Shown here one piece after another: positions 1-8,656 of a DNA stretch of 64,000 nucleotides. The DNA comes from Rhizobium sp. Pop5. Lineage in GTDB: Bacteria > Pseudomonadota > Alphaproteobacteria > Rhizobiales > Rhizobiaceae. A program made the position numbers and the translations under genes. Position 1 is the first letter of the stretch. The number at the start of each line of letters is the position of its first letter. The stretch lies in NCBI RefSeq assembly GCF_024721175.1, contig NZ_CP099399.1, positions 1,364,001 to 1,428,000 of the forward strand. The letters run 5' to 3'. The notes under the pieces were generated by a model. That model was not told the origin of the DNA, ran no database searches, and saw only the letters and a list, made by a program, of their open reading frames with translations.

Positions 1-390
1 GAGAGCCCCCCGCGGCATGCGCGCCATGCGCTGGCGCGCTTCGGTGAATTCCATCTCGCGGCGTCGATACATCTCGGCAAGCAGCGTCATTGCCGCTTCG
101 TCATATTCGCAGGGCAGGTCGAAAGCCTTCGAGATGGCATCGGCGGTGATATCGTCATGCGTCGGTCCGATGCCGCCTGATGTGAAGACGTAGTCATATT
201 TGCCGCGAAGCGCATTTAGCGCCTCGACGATCGCCTCCTCGTCGTCGGCGACGATGCGCACCTCCTTGAGATCGATACCGGAAAGGGTGAGCAAATCGGC
301 GAGGTGGCCGATATTCTTGTCCTTGGTGCGGCCGGAAAGGAGTTCGTCGCCGATGGCGAGCATGGCGGCGGTGACGATGTCGTGGCTCAT
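1..390 (-). CDS. CinA/MoaB-type molybdopterin-binding domain protein (3' part outside window)
   Basis: Only the first 130 codons are present; the gene reads leftward off the window edge. The visible part is the MoCF_biosynth (MoaB/Mog/CinA N-terminal) fold. It has AIGDELLSGRTKDKN near residues 11-25 and the family signature SGGIGPTHDD near residues 71-80. In rhizobia such proteins are annotated competence/damage-inducible protein A; family members bind pterin or hydrolyse nucleotide-like pyrophosphates, and the substrate here cannot be decided. The ATG at 390 is the only start giving the whole domain. The C-terminal CinA amidase domain, if any, would lie outside the window, so CinA-like and stand-alone MoaB-like proteins cannot be separated. 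Confidence 0.85.
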   Translation of the reverse strand, partial: MSHDIVTAAMLAIGDELLSGRTKDKNIGHLADLLTLSGIDLKEVRIVADDEEAIVEALNALRGKYDYVFTSGGIGPTHDDITADAISKAFDLPCEYDEAAMTLLAEMYRRREMEFTEARQRMARMPRGAL

Positions 391-611
391 GGAATGTTCC
401 GTGATGTGAGGCTCATGAATAGGTAGCGCCCTTCGGCCGCTTTGCAAACAGGCGGCCGATGGTTCGTTTCGGTTGCATGAAAGAGACAAGTGAATTTTCG
501 TCTATGGACAGTGAACACTGAGTTCTTCAAGGCTGGGCTGTGTTCGGCCATATCCGCTGATAGAAATTCTCATCCACGAAGTTCACCCCACTTTTCCAAG
601 GAAGATAGAAG

Positions 612-1208
612 ATGGCGAAGGTTCTCGTCCTTTATTACTCGGCTTACGGCCACATCGAAACCATGGCGTATGCCGTCGCCGAAGGCGCGAAGTCGGCCGG
701 CGCCGAGGTCACCGTCAAGCGCGTCCCGGAACTGGTGCCGGAAGAAGTTGCCAAGGCTTCCTACTACAAGGTCGACCAGGCCGCTCCGATCGCCACCGTG
801 GACGAACTGGCAGATTATGATGCAATCATCGTCGGCGCCGGCACCCGCTTCGGCACCGTCGCTTCTCAGATGCGCAATTTCTGGGATCAGACGGGCGGCC
901 TCTGGTTCGCCGGCAAGCTCGTCGGCAAACTCGGTTCGGTCTTCACCTCCTCGGCAACCCAGCACGGCGGCCAGGAATCGACCATCCTCGGTTTCATCCC
1001 GACCTTCCTGCATCAGGGCATGGTCGTTGCCGGCCTTCCCTATGCCTTCCAGGGCCAGATGGGCACCGAGGAAGTCAAGGGCGGCTCGCCTTACGGCGCG
1101 TCCACCATCACCAACGGCGACGGCTCGCGCCAGCCTTCCGAGATCGAACTGGAAGGCGCAAAATATCAGGGCGCCCACATCGCCCGGCTCGCCGCCAAGC
1201 TCGCCTGA
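612..1208 (+). CDS. wrbA: NAD(P)H:quinone oxidoreductase type IV, WrbA
   Basis: 198 residues, the usual WrbA length. Flavodoxin-like: the FMN phosphate loop [12 protein letters not shown] lies at residues 8-19, [19 protein letters not shown] at about 75-93, and the flavin-stacking stretch [11 protein letters not shown] at about 113-123. WrbA is a cytosolic tetrameric FMN enzyme that reduces quinones with two electrons from NAD(P)H and limits redox cycling. An AAGGAAGATAGAAG ribosome site precedes the ATG. It stands alone and is followed by a strong intrinsic terminator, so it is probably monocistronic. Confidence 0.95.
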   Translation: MAKVLVLYYSAYGHIETMAYAVAEGAKSAGAEVTVKRVPELVPEEVAKASYYKVDQAAPIATVDELADYDAIIVGAGTRFGTVASQMRNFWDQTGGLWFAGKLVGKLGSVFTSSATQHGGQESTILGFIPTFLHQGMVVAGLPYAFQGQMGTEEVKGGSPYGASTITNGDGSRQPSEIELEGAKYQGAHIARLAAKLA

Positions 1209-1227
1209 TCTTTGATGCCTGAATGAT

Positions 1228-1262
1228 AAAGGCGCGGCAGGCCTGAGCCCGCCGCGCCTTTT
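1228..1262 (+). terminator. Intrinsic terminator after wrbA
   Basis: Stem AAAGGCGCGGC pairing with GCCGCGCCTTTT, ending in a short T run, 20 bases after the wrbA stop. Confidence 0.8.
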
Positions 1263-1382
1263 GCTTTGTCCCGCGACGGACCGGCGGCCATCGCTCCGCG
1301 CGGTGCCTGTAAACGAGGCGTCATTTTTACGCCTCGCGGCTCTTCCCATCGCCAATGACGCAAGTTATTGAAAACGCCGCAA

Positions 1383-1467
1383 GCGGGCGTGGCGAAACTG
1401 GTAGACGCAAGGGACTTAAAATCCCTCGGCCTTGGCTGTACGGGTTCGATCCCCGTCGCCCGCACCA
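1383..1467 (+). tRNA. tRNA-Leu(UAA)
   Basis: The acceptor arms GCGGGCG and CGCCCGC pair. The anticodon stem AGGGA/TCCCT encloses loop CTTAAAA, placing anticodon TAA at 1417-1419. A variable arm longer than in class I tRNAs and a T-loop GGTTCGATCC follow. CCA is encoded in the DNA (1465-1467). The 85-nt length and extra arm fit a class II leucine tRNA. Confidence 0.97.
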
Positions 1468-1522
1468 CCTTCATAATCCTGTTCAAATATGCTCGTATTT
1501 TGTGCATAAAAGCGGTTGACCC

Positions 1523-1551
1523 TTGACAAGGGCATTTTTGGTGCAAGTATT
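1523..1551 (+). promoter_or_regulatory. Sigma-70 type promoter for the 43-aa membrane protein
   Basis: TTGACA at 1523-1528, a 17-bp spacer, then AGTATT at 1546-1551. The -35 box is perfect and the spacing optimal. It lies about 45 bases upstream of the ATG at 1596. Prediction by eye only. Confidence 0.5.
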
Positions 1552-1595
1552 GCGCCGCGGCGGTTGAGTAAGTGTTGTCTTGTGGGAGTAAGACG

Positions 1596-1727
1596 ATGGT
1601 TTACGATTGGAGTGGAACCAAGGTTCGGCGCATCCGCATCTTCAAGGCCAGTGTCGCACTTGTTCTGGGAACTGCGATGGCCGCGATCCCACTGCTCTTC
1701 TGGGCGATGCAATTGCGTGATTACTAG
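1596..1727 (+). CDS. 43-residue single-span membrane protein, unknown function
   Basis: The ATG at 1596 follows a GGGAG ribosome site. The product begins MVYDWSGTKVRRIRIFK and then has one hydrophobic helix of about 22 residues (SVALVLGTAMAAIPLLFWAM) and a short tail LRDY. The basic N-terminus before the helix favours N-in topology. A good promoter lies upstream and a 17-bp perfect hairpin follows the stop directly, so this looks like a complete small transcription unit. I do not recognise the family. Confidence 0.6.
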   Translation: MVYDWSGTKVRRIRIFKASVALVLGTAMAAIPLLFWAMQLRDY

Positions 1728-1770
1728 AGTGTCCTGAGCGCGTCCGGGAAGACGCGCTCAGGACACTTTA
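1728..1770 (+). terminator. 17-bp perfect hairpin, terminator
   Basis: Arms 1728-1744 and 1751-1767 are perfectly complementary (AGTGTCCTGAGCGCGTC and its complement) around a 6-base loop, followed by TTTATC. It begins one base after the stop codon of the small membrane protein. The T tract is weak, so it may also stabilise the mRNA end. Confidence 0.7.
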
Positions 1771-1840
1771 TCACTTTCGGATCTTCACCTATCCCGAATT
1801 CGATTTTCGGGATGACACGGTCGTTTGCTGCTGACAACAA

Positions 1841-2215
1841 TCAGCGTTCTGTGAGCGGCAGGGCGGTCGCTGCTTTCGTGTCGCGCCATCTGTTGATCAC
1901 CCAACCGGCCAGAAGCCCCAGGGCCGCGCCCATTGCCTTGATGCCGGCGTCATGCAGGCGCGCATGGCGCGTTGGCGCGAAGTATTGCAGATATTCGATG
2001 GCGACCGCGCCAACGACCAGCAGCGCCGCCACCGTTTTCCATTGTTTCGGATAGGCGAGTGCAAAGGTGAGCCCAAGGATCACGTAGGCGCCGGCGCGGT
2101 CTGTATCGACCGTCGTGACCGTTTCCGGCCGCAGCCCGATCGGCGAAACGGTGACGAAGATGATGAAGGCGAGCAGCAGCCAGGCGAGGGGTCTTGCGAA
2201 TTTGGAGATCATCAT
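1841..2215 (-). CDS. VanZ-like membrane protein
   Basis: 124 residues with about four hydrophobic segments (residues about 7-24, 44-56, 60-79 and 92-108). VanZ-family features are the early TVSPIGLRP, the acidic DTDRAGAY before helix 2, and EYLQYFAPTRHARLHDAG with the conserved acidic and basic residues between helices 3 and 4. VanZ homologues are small inner-membrane proteins of unknown biochemical role; the teicoplanin link applies only to enterococcal VanZ. The start could be either of two tandem ATGs at 2215 or 2212. It stands alone, divergent from the threonine dehydratase gene. Confidence 0.75.
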   Translation of the reverse strand: MMISKFARPLAWLLLAFIIFVTVSPIGLRPETVTTVDTDRAGAYVILGLTFALAYPKQWKTVAALLVVGAVAIEYLQYFAPTRHARLHDAGIKAMGAALGLLAGWVINRWRDTKAATALPLTER

Positions 2216-2430
2216 AGCTTCATATACTGGTCGGCTTTTTCATTGACAGTTAAAATCAGTTCATGTGCCGCCAATTTCGCGGGTTGGCTTACGAAAGATT
2301 TCCCGTAGCATAACCGGTTCGCGGAGCAAACGGATCCGACGGCGAACCGGAAACGGCCGAAGCGGGCTTTCTTTTGCCGGTCCGCCTGTGCCATAGCGGC
2401 GGTGGCTAATCGTGAGAATGGACGACACCC

Positions 2431-3681
2431 GTGACGAGACTTGATGTCGAAAGCGCCGAAGAGGCGATGCGCAGCCTCTTTCCGGCAACGCCGCTGCAGC
2501 TCAACGATCATCTCTCGGCCCGCTACGGCGCCGATATCTGGCTGAAGCGAGAGGATCTGTCGCCGGTGCGCTCCTACAAGATCCGCGGCGCCTTCAATTT
2601 CTTCCGCAAGGCGATCGGGCAGGGTGCCGCCGGAAAGATCTTCGTCTGCGCCTCCGCCGGCAATCATGCCCAGGGCTTCGCCTATGTCTGCCGCCATTTC
2701 GGCGTGCCGGGCGTCGTCTTCATGCCGGTGACGACACCGCAGCAGAAGATCGACAAGACCCGCATGTTCGGCGCCGAATTCATCACCATCCGGCTGTTCG
2801 GCGACTTTTTCGATCAGTGCTACCAGGCGGCGCGAGAGCATGTGGAAGCGGTCGGCGGCGTCATGGTGCCACCTTTCGACCATACGGATATCATCGAAGG
2901 GCAGGCGACGGTTGCCGCCGAAATCATGCAGCAGATGCCGGAAGGAACGGTGCCCGACATGGTCGTCCTGCCGGTCGGCGGCGGCGGACTTGCCGCCGGC
3001 ATCACCGGTTATCTCGACGGCACGGTACCGAAATCCGCCTTCGTCTTCGCCGAGCCCGCGGGCGCGCCGAGCCTGAGGCGCAGCATCGAGGCGGGCGAGG
3101 TGACGACGCTTGCCAAGGTCGACAATTTCGTCGACGGCGCCGCCGTAGCGCGTATCGGTGACCTGAACTTCGCCGCGCTGCGCGATTTCCCGGCAAGCCA
3201 AGTGCAATTGATGCCGGAGAACGCCATCTGCGTCACCATCCAGGAGATGTTGAATGTCGAGGGTGTCGTTCTGGAGCCGGCCGGCGCCCTGTCGTTGACG
3301 GCAATCGCTGCGATGGATCGGCAGACGATCCACGGCAAGACCATCGTCGCCGTCGTCTCCGGCGGCAATTTCGATTTTGAGCGCCTGCCTGACGTAAAGG
3401 AAAGAGCCATGCGTTACGCAGGGCTGAAGAAATACTTCATCCTGCGGTTGGCACAGCGTCCCGGGGCGCTCAGGGATTTCCTCAATCTGCTCGGTCCCGA
3501 CGACGATATCGCGCGTTTCGAATATCTGAAGAAATCAGCGCGCAATTTCGGCTCGATTCTGATCGGCATCGAAACCAAGGCGCCGGAGAATTTCGCCCGG
3601 CTGATCGGAAATTTCGAAGCTTCCGGCATGGGTTACGAAGATATCACCGAAAATGAGATCCTCGCCAACCTGATCATTTGA
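2431..3681 (+). CDS. ilvA: Threonine ammonia-lyase (threonine dehydratase), biosynthetic type
   Basis: 416 residues. PLP fold type II: the Schiff-base lysine is K50 in SYKIRGAF, the substrate loop SAGNHAQG is at 75-82, and the phosphate-binding glycines GGGG are at 183-186. Residues about 328-416 form the C-terminal ACT-like regulatory domain of the medium-length enzymes, consistent with isoleucine feedback. It deaminates threonine to 2-oxobutanoate, the first step to isoleucine. The best start is a GTG with a weak ribosome site; an in-frame ATG 12 codons later is possible. Downstream of a long unassigned leader it is probably monocistronic. Confidence 0.92.
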   Translation: MTRLDVESAEEAMRSLFPATPLQLNDHLSARYGADIWLKREDLSPVRSYKIRGAFNFFRKAIGQGAAGKIFVCASAGNHAQGFAYVCRHFGVPGVVFMPVTTPQQKIDKTRMFGAEFITIRLFGDFFDQCYQAAREHVEAVGGVMVPPFDHTDIIEGQATVAAEIMQQMPEGTVPDMVVLPVGGGGLAAGITGYLDGTVPKSAFVFAEPAGAPSLRRSIEAGEVTTLAKVDNFVDGAAVARIGDLNFAALRDFPASQVQLMPENAICVTIQEMLNVEGVVLEPAGALSLTAIAAMDRQTIHGKTIVAVVSGGNFDFERLPDVKERAMRYAGLKKYFILRLAQRPGALRDFLNLLGPDDDIARFEYLKKSARNFGSILIGIETKAPENFARLIGNFEASGMGYEDITENEILANLII

Positions 3682-3718
3682 CTTGGCGGAAACGCTGCCC
3701 TCGTGCTAAAGGCGGGTC

Positions 3719-4045
3719 ATGGCTTCATTCATTTCAAATCTTTTTTCGATGTTCTCCGGCGGTGGAAAACCGGCAGCGGAAGCGGCGGGCCCCTCGGGCG
3801 AGCCGCAGCTTTACGGTGATTGCACGATCTATGCCGAGCCGCGTAAGGAAGGTGGCCAGTATCGCCTTGCCGGCCGCATCGAAAAGAAGGTCGGCGACGA
3901 GGTTTTGGTGCGCAATTTCATCCGCGCCGATATGTTTTCCTCCTCCGATGACGCGATTGAATGCACGGTGCGCAAGGCGCAGCAAATCATCGATCAGCAC
4001 GGCACGTCGCTCTTTGGTGACGGCGAGAAGGTTCGTCAGGTCTGA
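3719..4045 (+). CDS. HlyU-family protein
   Basis: 108 residues. The pattern LYGDCTIYAEPRKEGGQYRLAG, then a central core, then NFIRADMFSSSDDAIECTV matches the alphaproteobacterial HlyU family (Pfam HlyU), named after the Vibrio haemolysin activator but lacking its helix-turn-helix. A flexible Gly/Ala/Pro stretch (residues about 13-27) precedes the domain. It starts 37 bases after ilvA on the same strand and may be co-transcribed. The actual function in rhizobia is unknown. Confidence 0.75.
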   Translation: MASFISNLFSMFSGGGKPAAEAAGPSGEPQLYGDCTIYAEPRKEGGQYRLAGRIEKKVGDEVLVRNFIRADMFSSSDDAIECTVRKAQQIIDQHGTSLFGDGEKVRQV

Positions 4046-4302
4046 AATCCGGATCACGGGCTAGACCTGGGATCGGATTTCGGCGGGAAATTCCCTACCT
4101 TTCAATCGTATGGCCTCGGCGCTCATTCGGTGCACGATCTTGCAAACCTAATCTTAAAGGATTGCGGTGAAAGCTATCGCCTGCAGGATTTGCAGGGCTC
4201 CCTCGTGTTTCACTTTTTCGGACGATCGACCAAAGGATCCGCCGTTGCGATCGCCGCGCCCGCAGAGTTCGGGGAGCGCTGGCCCGGAGGCAAGGTTTCG
4301 TA

Positions 4303-5571
4303 ATGGAGACACTCAACCTTGCTCTCTTCGTCGTCGAGGCCGTCGCCTATTTCGTGCTGATGGTAATGCTTCTGCATTTCCGCAATCGGCTCGGTCTCGG
4401 GGTTTTTCTGACGGCGCTCGGCGTCATGCATTTCATGGAAACCTATCTTGCTGCGGTCTTCTACGTCTCGCTGCCGTTCGGAGACGTATCGCCGGGCTCA
4501 TCCGTCTTCTTCTCCGGCAAGCTGATGATGATCCTGATGCTCTACCTACAGGAAGATGCCGCGACGGTGCGCCAGCCGATCTACGGCCTGTTCCTCGGCA
4601 ACCTCTTGACCGTGAGTATCGCCTGGGTGCTGCAACTGCACCAGCCGCTGCAAATATCGCCGGATCACGCGCCCGACGTCGATTTCCTCAAGGAGATGGG
4701 CTGGCTGATGGTCTGGGGCACGGCGCTGCTCTATGTCGATTCGCTTGGCATCATCTTGCTTTACGAAAAACTCGGGGATTTCTTCCGCCGCCGCGTCGTC
4801 CTGCGCTTCATGGTCTCCGGCTTTGCGTTGCTGACCTTCGACCAGATCGGCTTCTTCGCGGCGCTGCATTATTTCCTTGATGTGCCGCTCGCCGCATTCT
4901 GGGGTGGCTGGAAGGCCAAGATGCTTGCCGTCTGCCTCTATGCGGCAATGTTTGCGGTCTATGAATATCGCATCCGCCGCGTCGGTTCTGCCGGCGCCGC
5001 ACGCTCAATCAGCGATGTGTTCGGCGACCTGACGTTCCGTGAGCGCTACAACGACCTTCTGGAGCGGACGGGCCGTGACATGCTCACCGGCGTGTACGAT
5101 CGCACGCGAATGGAGCTGGAGGCGCCGCTGATGCTGCGCGAGGCATTGAGGCAGGGGCTGTTCGCCACGGTGCTCATTATCGACGCCGATCACTTCAAGG
5201 ACGTCAACGACGGCTATGGCCATCTTCAGGGCGACGAGGTGCTGAAGGCCATCGCCGCCCGGCTCGGCACGACGCTGCGTTCCAGCGACCGCGTCTTCCG
5301 CTTCGGCGGTGAAGAATTCGTCGCCGTCTGTCCCGGCACAAATCATGAGGAAGGGCTACTGCTTGCCGAACGCCTGCGCTGGACGATCGCAACCAGCGTC
5401 CAGACACCGGACGACAAGCCCGTGACGGTCAGCGTCGGCGTTGCGACCGCCGATGAGGACGGCACCAGCTTCACCACCGTGCTCTCGGCGGCCGACAGCA
5501 GGCTTTATTCAGCCAAGAAAAGCGGCCGCAACTGCGTCGTCGGCCGCTCCGGCGTGGTGAAAGTCAGCTAG
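4303..5571 (+). CDS. Membrane diguanylate cyclase (GGDEF)
   Basis: 422 residues. The first ~230 residues contain about six hydrophobic segments forming a membrane sensor region I cannot place in a named family. A short linker then leads to a GGDEF domain (residues about 255-415). The active-site motif is GGEEF at 335-339, and the allosteric inhibition site RSSD lies at 326-329, exactly five residues before it, so product feedback should be intact. DADHFKDVNDGYGH supplies the metal-binding aspartate. No EAL domain is present. The predicted role is c-di-GMP synthesis in response to a membrane signal. A GGAGG ribosome site precedes the ATG. Confidence 0.93.
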   Translation: METLNLALFVVEAVAYFVLMVMLLHFRNRLGLGVFLTALGVMHFMETYLAAVFYVSLPFGDVSPGSSVFFSGKLMMILMLYLQEDAATVRQPIYGLFLGNLLTVSIAWVLQLHQPLQISPDHAPDVDFLKEMGWLMVWGTALLYVDSLGIILLYEKLGDFFRRRVVLRFMVSGFALLTFDQIGFFAALHYFLDVPLAAFWGGWKAKMLAVCLYAAMFAVYEYRIRRVGSAGAARSISDVFGDLTFRERYNDLLERTGRDMLTGVYDRTRMELEAPLMLREALRQGLFATVLIIDADHFKDVNDGYGHLQGDEVLKAIAARLGTTLRSSDRVFRFGGEEFVAVCPGTNHEEGLLLAERLRWTIATSVQTPDDKPVTVSVGVATADEDGTSFTTVLSAADSRLYSAKKSGRNCVVGRSGVVKVS

Positions 5572-5646
5572 CCCAGGCAAGCTTGTCTTGCCCAGGCGAG
5601 CCCCTTGCCCAGGCGAGCCGCTTGCCCCGGCAAAGCTCGTCTCTTC
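5571..5646 (+). repeat. Short tandem repeat, about 17-bp units
   Basis: Four imperfect units, each beginning GCCCAGGC or GCCCCGGC and ending CTT (units of 19, 17, 17 and about 22 bases), follow directly on the last base of the diguanylate cyclase stop codon. Units two and three differ by one base. No T tract follows; the function is unknown. Confidence 0.7.
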
Positions 5647-5912
5647 TGGTGGTAATTCCGCCTGCCCGACAGCTATTCCGTCAAAAATGGCGCGCTGCCT
5701 CTTGCGAACGAGTCGGCTCTGGATGCCGTCGATCAGATGCAATGCTCTCGTCGTGTGTGTTGGTGATGTTGAGTAAACAGAAATTTGATTCTAAGGTATG
5801 TATGTTTTTCAATAGGTTATCGATGCAATGAAAACGTCTTGTTTGGAAAATTCAAACGTGATCTCCATTGCCGCAACATTCTGACGAATTGTCTTGTAAG
5901 GGGCGTGGAGAC
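5572..5912. other. Intergenic region without a gene
   Basis: The stretch holds the tandem repeat at its left end and AT-richer DNA at its right end (about 5760-5830), where the promoter of the following transporter probably lies. No open frame here shows a ribosome site or recognisable protein. Confidence 0.6.
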
Positions 5913-7098
5913 ATGAGTGATGCAATTGCAGAGCAGAGGGTCGATGGCGGCGAGTTTGCCGTTTTGTGCATCGGAGGGTTTCTTCTCTCGATCGCCTATG
6001 GCGTCACTTTCCTGATCCCCGTGCTGGTGGGCCAGCGTGGTGGAGACGAGGCGCTGGCCGGCCTGATCATCTCGGCGGCGACGGTCAGTACGGTCATTCT
6101 CGTCATTCTGTCCGGCCACATCGCGGATGCCATCGGCTCTGCGCGGGCGGTCGCGGTTTCGGGGCTGTTTCTTGCTGCATCCGGATTGGGATTTGCCATG
6201 GCCCCATCCGCCGGGCTGAGCCTGATGGCTGTCGGTTTCATCCTCGGCATAGGCTGGGGCACGTTCTATGCACTCGGCCCTCTTTTGGTCGCCGCGATCA
6301 TCGAACCCGAGCATCGGATCAGATTTTTTGCGCTGCTGTCGGGATCGATGATGTCAGGCATCGGCGCCGGGCCGATCATCGGCCGCATTGCGACCGGCTG
6401 GTCCATACCGATCGAGACGGCCTTTCTATTTGCCTCTCTTTCCAGCCTCGCCGGCGGCGCACTTTATTTCCTGCTCCACATCAGGCTGACCACCACCGGC
6501 AAGATTTTGCCCCATGTCAACAAAATCTCGTTTGGCGCGGTCCGTCAGGTGATCGCGTCGCGGGCAATGTACTCCATCGTCATGGTTGGCATCGGCGGAG
6601 CGATTTTCGGCGGATTGTCCAGTTTTCAGACCAGCTACGCCAAGGCACATGGGTTCGATTACTCCCTCTTCTTTATCGGCTTCATGTCCTCCGCGATTTT
6701 GAGCCGGCTGTTCGTGGCGGGATATGTGGTCAAGAAGGACCTCGCTTCTGGTCCTGACAAGCCTGACGCTGGCATCGATCCTGCTGTTCTTGATGGTGAC
6801 GTCCAATCACCTGGTCTACCTGGGTGCGGCGGCGATGCTGGGGCTGGGCTATGGGCTAACCTATTCAGTCATCAATGGCCTTGCCGCAAATGAGGCTCCG
6901 GCCGGCCTTATGCCGCAATCGCTGCTGATATTCTCGCTGGCCTATTTCCTCGGTGTCTTCGGCTTTCCGCTGATCGCCGGCAAGCTCATTGTTTCGTCCG
7001 GTATCCAGGCCATGCTGTATGTCGTGCTCCTGCTTGCCGTCCTGAATTTTGCAATCGTCCTGTTTCGTGTTGCCTATCGCGCCACGCGCATGAGTTGA
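5913..7098 (+). pseudogene. MFS transporter gene with a frameshift near 6750
   Basis: The ATG at 5913 follows GGAGAC. From there the frame encodes an MFS protein with membrane helices and SGHIADAIGSARA as the loop 2-3 motif. At about 6740-6760, after SRLFVAGYVVKKD, the reading frame turns into non-membrane sequence and stops at 6893. The continuation (LVLTSLTLASILLFLMVTS and the last four helices) lies in the +1 frame and ends at 7098. Removing one base near 6750 would restore about 395 residues, a normal 12-helix MFS length. Either a real inactivating indel or a sequence error. The substrate is not predictable. Confidence 0.8.
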
Positions 7099-7148
7099 GC
7101 CAAAGCATCTGTGGGCCGGGCAGGTATGACTTGCCCGGCTCTTCTTGC

Positions 7149-7925
7149 TCAGGCGGTGCGAAAGATCTTGGCGCCGGAGGGTGCGCTCGTCATGCCGCCG
7201 TCGACGGTGATCTCGATGCCGGTGACATTGCTCGAATCATCCGAGGCCAGGTAGAGCGCCGCCTTGGCGATTTCCTCGGCTTCGCTCATACGGCCGAGCG
7301 GGCTCATTCCCCCGAGACGGGCTTCGAGCGCCGACATTGCGTCTTCCGTTTGGGCCATCGGCGACCAGATCGGCGTCTTCGTGCCGCCGGGGGTCACCTG
7401 GTTGACGCGGATGCCGCGTGGCGCGAGCTCGGAGGCCATATTGCGCGTCATCGCCCGGACCGCCGCCTTGGTCGCCGCATAGGCCGTCCAGCCGGGCGTG
7501 CCGAGCACGGCATGCACCGAACCGTTGAGGATCACCGAAGCGCCGTCATTGAGATGCGGCAGGGCCGATTGCACGGTGAAGAAAACGGCCGTGAGATTGG
7601 TGCTGATGATCTGGTTAAATTGCTCCGGCGATGTGTCGCCGAGCGGTGTCGCGCCGCCGATGCCGGCATTGGCGAAGACGATGTCGAACTTGCCGACTTT
7701 CGCAGCAGCCTCCGCAAAGGCCTTCTCGGTGGCCGCGGTATCGGTGACATCGACCTTCACCGCCAGGACGCCGGCCCCAAGCGCCTTTTCGGCGGCAGCA
7801 AGTGTTTCCGGATTACGGCCGGTGATGACGACCCTGGCGCCCTCGTCGATGAAGACCTTGGCGGTCGCAAGGCCGATGCCGCTGTTTCCGCCGGTGATCA
7901 GGGCGATCTTGTTTCTTAGACGCAT
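7149..7925 (-). CDS. SDR family oxidoreductase, TetR-linked
   Basis: 258 residues, classical short-chain dehydrogenase. The cofactor loop TGGNSGIG is at 11-18, NAG at 86-88, and the catalytic residues are S136, Y149 and K153 (YAATK). The C-terminus TVDGGMTS is typical of the FabG-like group. G35-R37 after the second strand (ITGRN) favours NADP(H). It is divergent from a TetR gene with shared operators between them, so it is probably repressed by that regulator. The substrate is unknown. Confidence 0.92.
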   Translation of the reverse strand: MRLRNKIALITGGNSGIGLATAKVFIDEGARVVITGRNPETLAAAEKALGAGVLAVKVDVTDTAATEKAFAEAAAKVGKFDIVFANAGIGGATPLGDTSPEQFNQIISTNLTAVFFTVQSALPHLNDGASVILNGSVHAVLGTPGWTAYAATKAAVRAMTRNMASELAPRGIRVNQVTPGGTKTPIWSPMAQTEDAMSALEARLGGMSPLGRMSEAEEIAKAALYLASDDSSNVTGIEITVDGGMTSAPSGAKIFRTA

Positions 7926-7959
7926 GATTCATGCTCCTCTTGGAATTGGCAACGATCTA

Positions 7960-7999
7960 GATTATGATCGCTATCTATAAGGATTATGATTGTAATCCT
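7960..7999. promoter_or_regulatory. Candidate TetR operator between divergent genes
   Basis: A perfect palindrome AGGATTA-N6-TAATCCT spans 7980-7999, and the 9-base direct repeat GATTATGAT occurs at 7960-7968 and 7982-7990, two helical turns apart. Both lie in the 107-bp gap between the SDR and TetR starts. Confidence 0.5.
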
Positions 8000-8032
8000 G
8001 ATAAGTCAAGAGGCAGTGCCGGGAGAATTCCG

Positions 8033-8608
8033 ATGGGACGTTCGCAGCTGGAAAAACAGAAGACGCACGAGAAGATTGTCGAGACTGCCTCGAAGCGGCT
8101 GCGCGAGGAGGGGCTCGAGGGCATCGGCGTCGCCGACCTGATGAAGGATGCAGGACTGACTGTCGGCGGCTTCTACAAGCACTTCGCTTCCCGTGACGAT
8201 CTCGTTGCCGAGGCGATCCGGTCCGCCTTCGATTCGTGGGGGCGCAGGCTGGAGGCCGAGGGAGTGGACCCGGCGAAGATGACGGCTGCAGATATCGCCG
8301 ATCGTTATGTCAGCGCCTATCACCGCGACAATCCCGGCGAGGGCTGCCCCTTTGCCGCGCTGACCTCCGATCTGTCACGCAGCGGCGAGAAGGCGCGGGT
8401 GATCGCAACGGAGCGGCTCGAACGCAATTTCGAAGCACTGGCGAGCAAGGCCGCTGGAGCAGACGATCGGGAAAGACGGCGCAAGGCGATCATGGCTTTC
8501 GCGATGATGGCAGGCGGCGTTGGCCTTGCCAGGGTTTCCTCGGATGAGGATCTCTCAGCTGAAATCCTGGCGACAATCCGCGATTTCGTCGCCGACATCG
8601 ACAAATGA
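8033..8608 (+). CDS. TetR/AcrR-family transcriptional regulator
   Basis: 191 residues from the ATG at 8033, which has GGGAG upstream; a longer frame starting at 7964 would run through the putative operator and is not favoured. The N-terminal helix-turn-helix (residues about 12-55) includes IVETASKRLREEGLEGIG, then VADLMKDAGLTVGGFYKHFASRDDL, the normal TetR recognition helix. The GCPFAAL and later helices are the ligand-binding half, similar to regulators of quinone/electrophile-responsive reductases. Divergent gene order with the SDR predicts mutual regulation. Confidence 0.93.
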   Translation: MGRSQLEKQKTHEKIVETASKRLREEGLEGIGVADLMKDAGLTVGGFYKHFASRDDLVAEAIRSAFDSWGRRLEAEGVDPAKMTAADIADRYVSAYHRDNPGEGCPFAALTSDLSRSGEKARVIATERLERNFEALASKAAGADDRERRRKAIMAFAMMAGGVGLARVSSDEDLSAEILATIRDFVADIDK

Positions 8609-8656
8609 CAAAACGGCCGGCGAAGGCCGGCCGTTCAGAGAACGTTCGAAAGCCGA

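Noticed and set aside
490..1355. Long open frames on both strands over wrbA (490-1215 plus, 570-1355 minus)
   Set aside because: They overlap wrbA in other frames; their products are Arg/Ser/Pro- or Gly/Asp-rich shadow sequence with no family features, while wrbA matches throughout.
1416..1712. 98-codon minus frame over tRNA-Leu
   Set aside because: Runs through the tRNA and the promoter of the small membrane protein; no ribosome site or homology pattern.
2212..3333. 373-codon minus frame opposite ilvA
   Set aside because: Antisense shadow of a GC-rich gene; composition is typical of the opposite strand of a real gene.
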